Counted from the stretch's first letter, positions 45,136-55,191 are shown. The stretch is DNA of 64,000 nt from Vibrio crassostreae (GCF_024347415.1 NZ_AP025477.1:248001-312000); one strand, 5' to 3'. The notes: generated from the sequence alone by a model not told the origin. Translations and numbers: made by a program.

Positions 45136-45249
45136 TTACTTCCCGATCCCCTGGCCAATATTAGCAAGTCGTTCGACTGAATCCATGCCAAACCAAACGA
45201 TACAAATAATCATAGTGATCAGAATTATCGCTCTGGTGTATTTATTCAT
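45136..45249 (-). CDS. 37-residue membrane peptide
   Basis: ATG at 45249 with an excellent AGGAAGGA before it, and a single membrane segment (AIILITMIICIVWFGM) followed by a short polar tail. The strong ribosome-binding site and hydrophobic design support a real small gene, perhaps of a toxin or small-protein class. It lies downstream of the DUF4238 gene on the same strand. Confidence 0.5.
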   Translation of the reverse strand: MNKYTRAIILITMIICIVWFGMDSVERLANIGQGIGK

Positions 45250-45463
45250 TGGTTCCTTCCTATTTAAATGGCCGCTACAACCTACAAAATCACATCAGAT
45301 CTGGCTGACTCTGTGATGGAAAAAATTCGTTAAGAAGAATGTTCTAGCACGTACCATTTCGGATTAGAGTAAGTATGTTGAAGCCTTGCTTTAATCCCTC
45401 CGCCTAATAAATCGAAACTGGTTGGAGAGTGTCTAACATACTCAGTCCTTGCCCAAATCACTC

Positions 45464-46294
45464 TTAAGCGCCAAGGCCGCAGCACTCTCTAGCATGTTCA
45501 AGAAATTCTTTATCTGCCCCAACAACACGCTCCTCTGCTTGTAAAGCAAGGTGTTTGTTGAACTTATCCACTGTAAAACCATTTTGCAGCGAGTTTGATG
45601 CAATAATGATGTTCTTCGTCAAGGGAAAGGCGAACAGTTCAAAGCTAAACAACTGATTAAGATCCTGATAGATAACTGGATTATCACATGTTAAAACATG
45701 TCCACCGTCCTTCTCTGCAACAAAAAAACTAAAATCAATTAACGTATCGTCATATATTCGAAAAGTTAATACAGGCAGAACCATATTTTGTATTAACTTC
45801 TGATGCGCTTCATCATGTCTATTTTTATACAGATAATCAATAAAGCGTACGTTCAACCCAATACTAGACCCAACACTCTTTGGTAAAGCCTGGAAGATTG
45901 ATGGTAGCTCCTCTGCTAACTCTATTGCCAATGATTCTTGGCTAGGAGATCTCCAAAATTGAAAAGCAATAATGGACTTTACCAATTGATGAAAGGAAAC
46001 CTGATTTTTTAAAGCCACGTATTCACTTGGATTATTTCTAATATCCGCTACGATTTCAAAGGCGTCTGAAAGCTCATTTTCCACTTCTTGATAAAAATCT
46101 TCGATCATCTGAGGATTATCAAAACCATTGACGGTGTATAAGTGCTTCTTATACATCATCTGAGCAGGGTGCATTTGACTGATGTTCCCCCAAGGTTTTC
46201 TTAACACAAATAACTTATCATCACCCTCTGGTGTAAATCCTTTTAAATACACCTCAGGTAAGTAATGGTGTTTGACTTTTTGCTGTTTTGCCAA
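45464..46294 (-). CDS. DUF4238-type protein
   Basis: 276 residues. The N-terminus KHHYLPEVYLKGFT and the later DNPVIYQDL segment match the DUF4238 family, whose members are found in defence regions but have no proven function. The start is TTG at 46294, chosen because AAGGGG precedes it and no ATG fits; its start region abuts the upstream 48-residue gene (stop 46298). Operon with the two tiny genes upstream. Confidence 0.75.
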   Translation of the reverse strand: MAKQQKVKHHYLPEVYLKGFTPEGDDKLFVLRKPWGNISQMHPAQMMYKKHLYTVNGFDNPQMIEDFYQEVENELSDAFEIVADIRNNPSEYVALKNQVSFHQLVKSIIAFQFWRSPSQESLAIELAEELPSIFQALPKSVGSSIGLNVRFIDYLYKNRHDEAHQKLIQNMVLPVLTFRIYDDTLIDFSFFVAEKDGGHVLTCDNPVIYQDLNQLFSFELFAFPLTKNIIIASNSLQNGFTVDKFNKHLALQAEERVVGADKEFLEHARECCGLGA

Positions 46295-46297
46295 ATA

Positions 46298-46444
46298 TTA
46301 CCCCTTTAATTCAATGCCCTCTTGAGCGGTTTGTAATATGTTTAAGTAAGCATAGGGTGACAGGGCACCTGCCATGCAGCTCACCCCAATAGCCCAAATT
46401 GTTTCTAGGGTTGAGAATATTGCTGTTATTTTCACTTTATTCAT
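46298..46444 (-). CDS. 48-residue membrane protein in the DUF4238 operon
   Basis: ATG at 46444 with GGAGG nine bases before it. The sequence begins MNKVKITAIFSTLETIWAIG and holds one or two hydrophobic segments. A longer frame from a GTG at 46564 lacks a ribosome-binding site and reads through the neighbouring spacer. The stop is three bases before the TTG of the DUF4238 gene. Confidence 0.5.
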   Translation of the reverse strand: MNKVKITAIFSTLETIWAIGVSCMAGALSPYAYLNILQTAQEGIELKG

Positions 46445-46599
46445 AAGCTGTCCCTCCTCTTGGTTGATAGTTTTCACTAAAAGACTGAAACTTCGGATAA
46501 ACACAAGGAATATGAGGGCTACGAGGAAAACTGATACCGAAGGAATCGAACTTCCTGCTGCCACCCCTATCAGCCTATGCTCACTTACTTTTTTAATTG

Positions 46600-46764
46600 C
46601 TATTCTTCTTTTTCTTTATAACGTGATTTACTCGCAAAACGAGAAGGAGACCCTGAGAATTTGCACACTAAGCAAATCAAGTCTCCCGTTTGAGCACCCA
46701 TGATTCTCTCTTTTGTTACTTCACTTGAACCACATTCTGGGCATGTACCTCTTGAAGCTACCAT
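46600..46764 (-). CDS. 54-residue zinc-ribbon protein
   Basis: ATG at 46764 preceded by a perfect AGGAGG. Two Cys pairs (CPEC near residue 8 and CLVC near residue 31) form a probable zinc ribbon, followed by a basic tail (SRFASKSRYKEK). It is too short for most gene finders. It precedes the membrane protein and the DUF4238 gene on the same strand, about 155 bases upstream of the former. Confidence 0.6.
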   Translation of the reverse strand: MVASRGTCPECGSSEVTKERIMGAQTGDLICLVCKFSGSPSRFASKSRYKEKEE

Positions 46765-47020
46765 ATTACCTCCTGACAAATTAAATATAAAAACACATCA
46801 AGTTACTTAGATGGCTAAGAGCCTCTTTATATGCAACTACAATCCCATCTTTGATGTGGCGCTTCAATTGGCAATCAGCAGGTTAGTGACAAAGAAGGGG
46901 GAAATAGTTCACAATTTTTGGCAATGCTGAGTGAATGCCTGCTTCGGGAAACTTTTTGTAAGAGAAACCAGTAACTAAGAGAAACAAATGTTTCCCCCCA
47001 CTAAAAGCATTAATTAACTG

Positions 47021-47350
47021 CTATAAGCCAAGATCAGCAAGTTCCGATTCGATAATACGCTCACCTTCTTTTAACCTAAATCTCACAAAATCGAGATAAA
47101 TAGTAAAATCGACATCTTCGACATCTGAAGATGAATTTTGAATGAAATCTAGACATTGCTCTAAGCACCTTTTGACTTCACGGTATCCAAGAACATTTTG
47201 AACAGCATCATCGCCATACATTGATCCAATTTTTTCACTAACATTTTCAAGTTGATCTAACTTTGCTTTCACAGCTGCTGTAGCTAGTGCTTTTTCATAT
47301 CGACCTTCGACAATCTTACTGAATAGGTGGTCAATAAATGGTGTTTTCAT
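47021..47350 (-). CDS. Unknown small acidic protein
   Basis: 109 residues from the ATG at 47350, which has AAGGA nine bases before it (the frame opens at 47392). Helical and charged with no motif. It is separate from its neighbours, with AT-rich flanks. Confidence 0.5.
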   Translation of the reverse strand: MKTPFIDHLFSKIVEGRYEKALATAAVKAKLDQLENVSEKIGSMYGDDAVQNVLGYREVKRCLEQCLDFIQNSSSDVEDVDFTIYLDFVRFRLKEGERIIESELADLGL

Positions 47351-48015
47351 AATATTTTCCTTACAAATTAATTTTATAAAAATTATGTTCATTAAAAATA
47401 AAGATTACTTTCAATAGAGTACATTTGTCTTTAAGTGAATTTTATCTTTGCATACAAACACCTCCTTTTTGAAAAATAAAGGTCTTTTGAGAATATTAGG
47501 ATAATAGAAAGGCACAACCATCAGAATATATGATAGGTGGGTTATTTTTTAAATGAGTTAGAGAAGACTAGAATTAGTCCATATCTTTATTATACCATCC
47601 AATGAACGTTAAATGTGAATTATTATCATTCATTAGTGTTTTGACATTATTCTATTCAGTTAAGTAGAGGGGTATCTATATTTATTTCTACCCGATGGCA
47701 TTACTATATGTAAGTCAAAAGTCACAATAATGGCTGAAGGATAACTTTGGTTCTAACTTGAAAAGGGGCACAAACGTTCTAGTTGTGATTCTAGCGGTGA
47801 TGTGATTCTAGCGGTGATCGTTGGCACATATCTGGACTGTTTAACAGCGCTCTTCTTACAGTTCAGTATTGATTGTGTAAGTTGCTTTCGCGATTTACCT
47901 GTTTCTTATATAAAACCAGTGACATAGTTAACAGATTGATATTGATTAATATACCTACTAAAAATGCGGAGTTATCATTCACGGATTACTTTACGTATTT
48001 CAGCAGGACATTCTC
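47351..48015. other. Intergenic region with a 17-bp tandem duplication
   Basis: About 665 AT-rich bases between two divergent genes. A perfect tandem repeat of TGTGATTCTAGCGGTGA occupies 47784-47800 and 47801-47817. No gene is supported. The promoter of the nuclease-like gene must lie here. Confidence 0.5.
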
Positions 48016-49854
48016 ATGAAGTTAAATCTGGTTCTTAACCACACAAATCAAGTCGAGCGATCAAAGTTTGTAAATTGTATCGATAAGCTATGCCAAGACA
48101 GCAAAGGAGATTCTGATTTAGCCAAACAACTTGAGAAAATCGATGGCCAACTTAAAGCAGCATCAGGCAATGAAATCACACAATTATTTAGTCTAATTCA
48201 GACTCTTTTCCAAAAGCATCTAAAAGAACAAATCGCTATCGGCGGACCTCAAGTATCTTTGCTTATCAATATCCTCGTCAGAGATGGGAATTGCATTGCT
48301 ACCATTCCTTGGATTGAAAATCTTTATGCCAAAGAATATACCGAGATTGATGAGCTAAGCCAAAGCCTCATAAAAGAGATTGAAGAAAACGACACCAGTG
48401 ACTTTGAGCGATTGAACCGCCTAGATATTTACCGTGAGTGCATGAAAGCAGCATTTAACAATGATTTAAGGTCTAATCGCACTGCAAAAATATCTGAAGA
48501 TGAACGCTGCATCTTAAATGTCTTAGCTGAACGCCTAGCGCTTTCTAGAGAGGAAGTTCATGCAATTGAACACTCTATAGACCCAATTCCAGAACTAGGT
48601 ATTGAGAGTGCATTAGAGTACCTTCGAGAAAACGGTGTCATTCTTATAAACCGCCGTCGCTCTGAAATTATGATTGCCGATGAAATTATCGAATCTCTTC
48701 ATGGCGTTCTTGGCAAAGAGCTGCATGATAAATATGTTCTTCGCATTCTAAGGTCACTTTCTGATGCTGACCTCTCCAATATACTCAAAAATCACGGATA
48801 TAAAATTCGTGGCGTTGAGAGACAAGACAAAATAACCACCATTGCGCACTCTGGCTTATCCATCAGAAGTATTTTGATGACCGATCTCCACGCTGAAGAT
48901 GCCACTCAAAATCAGAGAAAAGAACGTATCAAGCAACTCATTGAAGATATGGACCTCGATATTTCAAGAATAGGGACAAGGCTACAAGACCGCATTGACG
49001 TTTTGATTGAACACCTAAGGTCGTCAGAAGAAGAAGAGTTTAACGTACTTAGTGTGAGTGGCTATAAAGAACTACTCGAAGCACTGTCTCAAAACGAATT
49101 AAATGTTGAAGATAGGATTAGAGCAGACTTCGAAATTGAGAACAAAGAGACACTTGATCCTGAACGCCTCAAAGCACTAAGTATCACACCACTAGATATC
49201 CTTTATCTTTATAGCAATGATGAGATTAAGACTATCCGCAATGATATGAATTTACCTCGACGTGGCAACCCTAGAAGCCAAATTATCGAGAGTTTTGCCA
49301 GTGCCAATGATCGACTCATCGAAAACTATCATCTTTTGGCCTGTCGTGACCTTCAAGGGCTTCAAACTGCAGGTATTGATATCAAAGAAGCCGATATAGG
49401 TGTGAAATTTGAGGAAGCGACTCGTTCGATTCTAGAGCAACTAAGCATGACTGTTGATGAAGATTTAAGAAAAGACATCAATACAGCTAAAGACAAAGCT
49501 GACATCATCATTTCGTTAGAAAATGATGATGTTATCGTTGGTGAAGCAAAGTCATTTAAGAATGGACAATTTTCCAAATACTCTTCAACATCTAGACAAG
49601 TTAAAGCATATGTTAAGCGCTGTGAAGCCAATGGGCATAGGGTCGCTCAAGTACTTATTGTTGCACCTGCATTTTCTGATGACTTCATTGATGCTGCTGA
49701 TATGGATACAGAGATAAACATTTCTTTACTAGAAGCTGAGGGATTACAGAAAATTCTAGCCGCATTTAAACAGCGTAGAAACCCTAATTTTTCACCTAAA
49801 TTATTGACTAAAGGTGGACTACTGAAAGCTGACTTGATCTCAAAATCAATCTAA
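48016..49854 (+). CDS. Unknown protein with PD-(D/E)xK nuclease-like C-terminus
   Basis: 612 residues. In the last 120 residues the motif KADIIISLENDDVIVGEAKSF gives a candidate D...ExK active site, as in restriction-endonuclease-like nucleases, preceded by GVKFEEATRSIL and followed by RQVKAYVKRC. Two SAP-like stretches (LKNHGYKIRGVERQDKI and IRNDMNLPRRGNPRSQI) in the middle may bind DNA. No helicase or modification gene accompanies it. A single-gene defence nuclease is plausible, but that is inference. It ends before a terminator at 49875-49899. Confidence 0.65.
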   Translation: MKLNLVLNHTNQVERSKFVNCIDKLCQDSKGDSDLAKQLEKIDGQLKAASGNEITQLFSLIQTLFQKHLKEQIAIGGPQVSLLINILVRDGNCIATIPWIENLYAKEYTEIDELSQSLIKEIEENDTSDFERLNRLDIYRECMKAAFNNDLRSNRTAKISEDERCILNVLAERLALSREEVHAIEHSIDPIPELGIESALEYLRENGVILINRRRSEIMIADEIIESLHGVLGKELHDKYVLRILRSLSDADLSNILKNHGYKIRGVERQDKITTIAHSGLSIRSILMTDLHAEDATQNQRKERIKQLIEDMDLDISRIGTRLQDRIDVLIEHLRSSEEEEFNVLSVSGYKELLEALSQNELNVEDRIRADFEIENKETLDPERLKALSITPLDILYLYSNDEIKTIRNDMNLPRRGNPRSQIIESFASANDRLIENYHLLACRDLQGLQTAGIDIKEADIGVKFEEATRSILEQLSMTVDEDLRKDINTAKDKADIIISLENDDVIVGEAKSFKNGQFSKYSSTSRQVKAYVKRCEANGHRVAQVLIVAPAFSDDFIDAADMDTEINISLLEAEGLQKILAAFKQRRNPNFSPKLLTKGGLLKADLISKSI

Positions 49855-50350
49855 GCACTGTCTATTTTCCGTTGAGACCTAGGTGTTACCGCTAGGTCTT
49901 TAACTTCTCTCATTTTCATTTCTTTATGAGCTAGAGGCAGATAGTTCACCTTCGCTTAATCTAAGTCTAACATTGAAGTATATGGTCAGGCTTAAAAACT
50001 ATACACTTTACTGGCATTAGGAAAAGTTGGTCAAATGATGCTTCACAGAACTGTAAGATCAACCCATCGTAAGAAAGTTTGGTCGGGTAGATCTACTACT
50101 CTAATGATTCATTATAACAAATAGTAGCGTATCGATGCGATCGCTGCCATTTTAAGAGGATACTTTATTGCTTGGTACTCATGGGAACAGGAACGTAATA
50201 CTTTATAGGGTTGAAAGGAACGTTTTCGCGCCCAAGCAGCGGCCAACGAATACCTAATCTAGAATAAAGACATTTAACCCGTTTCTATTCTCTCGTACTG
50301 GCCTTATACCTGAAATTACATTCAATCTCGATGGATATCCTGTGCTGAGA
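49855..50350. other. Intergenic region after the nuclease-like gene
   Basis: About 500 bases. It holds the terminator at 49875-49899 and nothing else I can support. Confidence 0.5.
49875..49899 (+). terminator. Terminator after the nuclease-like gene
   Basis: An 8-bp stem (AGACCTAG/CTAGGTCT) with a 9-base loop, ending in a short T-rich stretch, 21 bases after the stop. Confidence 0.65.
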
Positions 50351-50884
50351 TTAATATTTCCAACCGTTCAGTTGCAATGACTTAGGGATAGGGCTGTAGC
50401 AAGGGTATTCGGTTTGTAAGCCGTAGTTAATAATCATTGAAATATCAACGCCGAAGGACCCTGCATAGTTTGCTCGTCTGAACTTCTGCGGATCGTTTTT
50501 GGCGGTTTTCTCAAGTACCATCCAGATCATCTCTTCAAGAAATTCAGGATGACGCCTTGGGTCAAGCGCCATGGTGTCGCGCATACAGAACCAACTTCCA
50601 CCGCCTAGCTGTTTTTGATTATAGGCATTGTCAAAATACGCAGTATGCAAACCTTGTAGGTAGGCGTTTAAGCGTATGGCTTCGACGGTATCCGTCTCGT
50701 CTATGTGCTGCAAAAAGTAGGGCAGTTTGGTGATGTCCGCCATATCTTTCTTATCTATCTTCATCAGCGTGGGGCTATTGTACTGCTCATGTATCTCGCT
50801 CAGCAGTTGAGTGAGCTCAGGAGAGTGGGGTTGAGCTTGCACGCTCGCACAGGTAAGCAGTAGCAATGGTAAGACTGTTTTCAT
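50351..50884 (-). CDS. Exported protein at the end of the tra operon
   Basis: 177 residues from the ATG at 50884, with AAGGAG before it; a longer frame to 50965 lacks a start signal. The N-terminus MKTVLPLLLLTCASVQAQ is a signal peptide. The mature part has GGGSWFCMRD and a Cys near the end, recalling small periplasmic proteins of the Rap1a/Tai type, a weak resemblance. It sits directly after traG, where F has the entry-exclusion genes traS and traT, so an exclusion or stability role is possible. Confidence 0.6.
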   Translation of the reverse strand: MKTVLPLLLLTCASVQAQPHSPELTQLLSEIHEQYNSPTLMKIDKKDMADITKLPYFLQHIDETDTVEAIRLNAYLQGLHTAYFDNAYNQKQLGGGSWFCMRDTMALDPRRHPEFLEEMIWMVLEKTAKNDPQKFRRANYAGSFGVDISMIINYGLQTEYPCYSPIPKSLQLNGWKY

Positions 50885-50967
50885 GGTCACTCTCCTTTTA
50901 GATACCTGTTCATAATACCAGCACCTGGGCGGTGCATAAAGTTCTATTTTATGCACCGAGATCAATA

Positions 50968-53781
50968 TTATGTTTTCGGGTTTTGTGTGTATCTTGGCGC
51001 TGCTGGATAGGCTTGGTCGGAGGTGACGTATTCCGTCCTTTCGGGTCTAGTGACCTCCTTTTTTACCTGCGACTTGACGGTCAGTTCAATCATCGGCTCA
51101 GGTTTGATGATGGGCTTCTGCGCTTCCTCTTGCTGAAGTTTGACATCATCGGTAACCCCATCAAAGCGCGCTTGATTAAAGAGTCCGCCCGTTTCATTGT
51201 TGTGCAGCATAGCCGTGCGGGCTGCAGCCACGGTATCGACGGTACTAGCCCATCCTTTCTCCATCGTGTTGTTTTGCTCGGGTGTCAGTGCTGGTTGTTG
51301 GGTTGGTGTGCTGGCTTGGTGCGCTTGGTTCATTTTGCCCACAATTTTTGCCGCGTCACCATCGAGTCCTGCCATGGTGGCGAACGCTTCAGTGCGAGTG
51401 AACTTTTGCCAGCGTTCTTTCGCCTCGGCAATATCTTCCGGTTGATGGGCGGTCATCAGGCGTTGGACGTCTGGTTGGTTTAATCCTATGTCTTTTTCCA
51501 AGTAATTCTGGAAGCCTTGAATAGCGTTGGCCGTAAAGCTGGCACTGCCAGAGTCTAGGCGCGTTTGAGTATTCGATAAGGCGTTCAAGTCCGATTGGCT
51601 TTGCAAGGCACTAGCACCAAGAGATTTGGTGTTGCTGGCGTTAATCGCAAAGTCATGCGCAAACTGCTCAACCGAAGTTCGGGTGTCTTTATTATCCACC
51701 TGCCTGCCGGCACTGGTCACGGCATTGGCCCCTTCGGTGTATTGCTGCGTGGCTTGCTCAAGCTGCTGCTTTTGCTCGGTCGTCATATTGCTGTAAGCCG
51801 TACGTTCATCATCAGACCATTTCACGCCGCCACTGGCGCCGAAATTGAATGGCGATGCCCCTTTGCCTGTTCCTAGGCCACCCTCGAAGCCGCCATAGAC
51901 ACTTTGCAGGTAAGCTTTTGATTGGTCTATCGTCCAACCCGTTTGTTGAATCACGCTGTCAACCGCCGTTTGCATGTCATTCATACCTTGGTTGACTTGA
52001 GTATTAAAACCACTGGTATTGCCTTCACCGTAAGCCAGGTTTTTACTCACACTATCATGCCAGCGGTCGCTCAGCGCAGCGCCTCCTTGGATGGTTTGAC
52101 TCAGTTGGGTACTGGTTTGTTCAAGGTTTTGCTGCGTTTGGCTGCGGGCATTTGCCACACTCTCTTGCAGCATACTTTGTGTGTTGGCGCTGATGTTGCC
52201 GCGACTGGTGGTGTGTGAGCTGTCGTAGGTGGTGCGTCCATCGCCATGTTGTGTGGTCACCGAGCCGTCTGGGTTTTGGGTGTAAGTATGACCTTGGTTG
52301 GCGAGGGTGTTGGTATCAAACTTATTGGCATGCGTGTTGTTCATGCTGTGGTTATCAATCTGCATACTGCCAAAATCCAGATTACCCGAGGACGCCGCGG
52401 CACTGGCTCTGGCATTGGTCGAGTTAATCATGCTTGAGAGCTGGTAGTTCATACTCGACAGGACTTCTTGACCGCCTTTTAAAATCCCTTTGGCTATCAT
52501 AGGGACGGCTATCATTAAAATCCCCGTCATCCAGGCGAAGCGGCTGTGCAACTCATCCGCGGTATTCGCGTTGGAGAGCACCAGCCCTCCGAACTTACCC
52601 GAGACATCCGTAGACAGCGATTCTAATCCCCAAAGCTGAAAGCCGTTGATGATGGCAAACAAGGCTGGCCAAGTGGCCAAAAAGGCAAACGTCCCAACAT
52701 AGTTTTTGAGCACCATCATGGTTAAGCCAGGAATGACTGCCGCCCCGGCAACAAAGAAGCCTAGGCAAGCAAAAAGCATAAACAGCATCGTATGGAGCAT
52801 TGGCAAGTATTCTCTCGCCATTAAGCCTAATGACGCCCACATCGAAGTGGTTTGCAGTTTGTTGGTGGTGTAGGCGTAATTGAGCGCGGCTTGCGTTGGG
52901 TCTAGGCTATCAAGGTTATAGCGCAGCTCGTTCATCAACATATTTTGTTTGATGGTGTTGGACGCGCTGGTACTGATGGCAAAAAATTTGTTGTAGCTGC
53001 GCTGCAACGATTGCACCACTTGGGGTTTATAACGGTCCGCGTCTTTGCCGAGCAATTGATGCGCTAACAAACTCATGTTTTTATCTGCGGCATCATTAAA
53101 GCGCTGCTTGATGATTGGGTAGGCTTCTTCGCACCGCTTGTAGGTGCTTTGACCGCCCCCTTCATCAAGAAAAAGGGCGCGCAGTGGGCTTTGCCTAACG
53201 CCGTCTAGAAAGGCAAAAATATCAGGCGCGGCAAAGAGTTCATCCCAGGTGTATTTCCCATTGATTCTCACATCCCCAATCATGCAGTTATGAAAGTAGT
53301 CTCGCCAGAGCTTTTGTAGCGCCAGCTCATTGATCCTGGATTGTCTTGACAGCTGGTACAGCTCCGAGCCAAACAACATCCCAGTCCGACCATAACGCTC
53401 ATCGTCGGAGGTGGTGAAAATGCCTTCCACGCCTTCGGCCATCCCCACCATGATAGAAGAGAAAAAGTAAGTAGGCACGGCCACGAGGTAAGGGACATTA
53501 TCCACCTTGTAAGCCTTACCCGGTTGGGTCTTATCGATGATAAGCATGTCGGCTTTCATATTGATTAGAAACAGGGGCACAGCAAAGAACACCACCATCC
53601 ATTTGATGAGGTCTTTGGGGTTCCGTGACAGCATGAAGATAAACAAACTGGTAACAAGCCCCAGCATCATGCACATCTGTAAGTAATCCCCAAAGGTATT
53701 GGTTCTAAAAAAAGTGGCCAGCGCATTAAAGGCTTTGTTGACCACTTCGCCGGAGGTGTAAGTGTAATATTCGAGTATCAT
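50968..53781 (-). CDS. traG: TraG, F-type mating pair stabilisation and pilus assembly protein
   Basis: 937 residues, nearly the length of F TraG (938). An N-terminal multi-pass membrane part (hydrophobic segments around residues 38-62, 80-100, 322-360, 365-385 and 420-440) assists pilus assembly. A long polar Gln/Ser/Thr-rich C-terminal part extends into the periplasm and takes part in mating-pair stabilisation and entry exclusion. It follows traH with a 3-base gap. Confidence 0.9.
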   Translation of the reverse strand: MILEYYTYTSGEVVNKAFNALATFFRTNTFGDYLQMCMMLGLVTSLFIFMLSRNPKDLIKWMVVFFAVPLFLINMKADMLIIDKTQPGKAYKVDNVPYLVAVPTYFFSSIMVGMAEGVEGIFTTSDDERYGRTGMLFGSELYQLSRQSRINELALQKLWRDYFHNCMIGDVRINGKYTWDELFAAPDIFAFLDGVRQSPLRALFLDEGGGQSTYKRCEEAYPIIKQRFNDAADKNMSLLAHQLLGKDADRYKPQVVQSLQRSYNKFFAISTSASNTIKQNMLMNELRYNLDSLDPTQAALNYAYTTNKLQTTSMWASLGLMAREYLPMLHTMLFMLFACLGFFVAGAAVIPGLTMMVLKNYVGTFAFLATWPALFAIINGFQLWGLESLSTDVSGKFGGLVLSNANTADELHSRFAWMTGILMIAVPMIAKGILKGGQEVLSSMNYQLSSMINSTNARASAAASSGNLDFGSMQIDNHSMNNTHANKFDTNTLANQGHTYTQNPDGSVTTQHGDGRTTYDSSHTTSRGNISANTQSMLQESVANARSQTQQNLEQTSTQLSQTIQGGAALSDRWHDSVSKNLAYGEGNTSGFNTQVNQGMNDMQTAVDSVIQQTGWTIDQSKAYLQSVYGGFEGGLGTGKGASPFNFGASGGVKWSDDERTAYSNMTTEQKQQLEQATQQYTEGANAVTSAGRQVDNKDTRTSVEQFAHDFAINASNTKSLGASALQSQSDLNALSNTQTRLDSGSASFTANAIQGFQNYLEKDIGLNQPDVQRLMTAHQPEDIAEAKERWQKFTRTEAFATMAGLDGDAAKIVGKMNQAHQASTPTQQPALTPEQNNTMEKGWASTVDTVAAARTAMLHNNETGGLFNQARFDGVTDDVKLQQEEAQKPIIKPEPMIELTVKSQVKKEVTRPERTEYVTSDQAYPAAPRYTQNPKT

Positions 53782-53784
53782 AGG

Positions 53785-55191
53785 TCAGTTCCCATAAGCT
53801 TGCGCAGGTTTGGTGGTCGTGCTGATTTCTTTGGTGCTTTGCTGCGCGGTTTTTCTTTGCGAGTCAATCAGTTGATTACGGGTGTTGAGTGATTCAATGG
53901 CTTTGTCGGCCAGCCCCGCAGTAAAGCGTTTGGCGTTATCGACATCACGCGTGATGAGGGTGATGTCATCCTGGCTGTTGTTGGTGTTGGCCAAGGATTG
54001 GCTGGCCACATTCAACATGCTCACGAGGTACTGGTTAAGCAGCTCCACCGCTATCATTCGTGAGTAGTTGCCAGTATCGGGCGATTGATTGGCGGATAAG
54101 TCGTCAATAAAGAACTTGAGTACCGGGGTTTGAGTCAGCTCCAGAAACCCTTTTTGTTTCTCCGTGAGGTTTTGGTCCGTCGCTATCGTTAGCAGTATCG
54201 AGTCCAGTTGTGTGCGTATCTGGTTTTGAATCCCGTTGGCTTGAGTGATGGAGAGATCATTGCGCTTGGTGAGGGCAATGCACGCCTCAGGGGCGGTTTT
54301 GCGACACTGATAAACGTCCGCCTGGCCCCCTTCAAGCAAGACATTGACCAGATTGTTGTTGTCGGTCAAAAGACTCGGGTAGTAACGCGGGTTGCCGTTT
54401 TTGTCGTACACGTAAGTGCCTGACAAGCTCATCATAAATTGCGCGAGGTTTTTGTCAGAGGCCAAAAAAGCGTTATTCATGATCGCGGACCAAACTACGT
54501 TGTGATGGGTTTGGGTCATGTCTTTCAAGGCTGGGTCCTTTTTGGCGTTTTTTAGCTGACCCGCAGCTTTGCCCCCTGCGCCACATTCATGTTGACCTTG
54601 CACCCAATCTGAGAAGGCGTTGTTTTGTGTACCAAGCGTCGCGCAGACATGCTTTTTGGTAGCAGGAGCGGCAAAGGCGGCCAGTCCACCGATGGACGCT
54701 TGCGCGGCTTCACAAGAGTTCACCGATTGATTGAGATATTTGTCGAGCCTGGCTTGGAGATTATCCAGGTTTTGTTTGAGCTGCGGCGCCCAGGTTTGCA
54801 GGGCTAAATTGACAATAAAAGGAGGAGCATTATGAATAATCGCTTTGCCCAGTTTCACCAGTTGGTCTGAGCTGATGTGTGAAAATCCTCCCATAAACAT
54901 ATCAATGCCAGAGCATCCCGTACTGATTGAGGGGACGGTGACGCTGACCAACTGTGCCTCGACGATTTGATTACGCACAAACAAACTGCCCCCGGTGTAA
55001 TAGTTGGCCGATTGCCCTTGGTAAGCCGTCGGGTTTGAGACGTTGGCGTTATACCCTGAGTTATCAAAAAAGCGGGCCAGTGAGTGATTGGTATCAGCGT
55101 GGCTAGCGCTTGTTAAGCTGATGAGAAATAGAGGAATAACTCGCTTATGCACCGAAATGGTGGATAAGTGGTGGAAAAGTAAACGTTTCAT
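53785..55191 (-). CDS. traH: TraH, F-type conjugal pilus assembly protein
   Basis: 468 residues (F TraH 458). A signal peptide ends near SHADTN. The early CSGIDMFMGGFSHIS motif is typical of TraH. Periplasmic, linked to the outer membrane, needed for pilus extension. Its ATG has a perfect AGGAGG eight bases before it, and it overlaps the end of the trbB-like gene by four bases. Confidence 0.92.
   Translation of the reverse strand: MKRLLFHHLSTISVHKRVIPLFLISLTSASHADTNHSLARFFDNSGYNANVSNPTAYQGQSANYYTGGSLFVRNQIVEAQLVSVTVPSISTGCSGIDMFMGGFSHISSDQLVKLGKAIIHNAPPFIVNLALQTWAPQLKQNLDNLQARLDKYLNQSVNSCEAAQASIGGLAAFAAPATKKHVCATLGTQNNAFSDWVQGQHECGAGGKAAGQLKNAKKDPALKDMTQTHHNVVWSAIMNNAFLASDKNLAQFMMSLSGTYVYDKNGNPRYYPSLLTDNNNLVNVLLEGGQADVYQCRKTAPEACIALTKRNDLSITQANGIQNQIRTQLDSILLTIATDQNLTEKQKGFLELTQTPVLKFFIDDLSANQSPDTGNYSRMIAVELLNQYLVSMLNVASQSLANTNNSQDDITLITRDVDNAKRFTAGLADKAIESLNTRNQLIDSQRKTAQQSTKEISTTTKPAQAYGN

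Noticed and set aside
51197..52437. Several + strand frames opposite traG
   Set aside because: Antisense shadows of traG; no motif and no ribosome-binding site.
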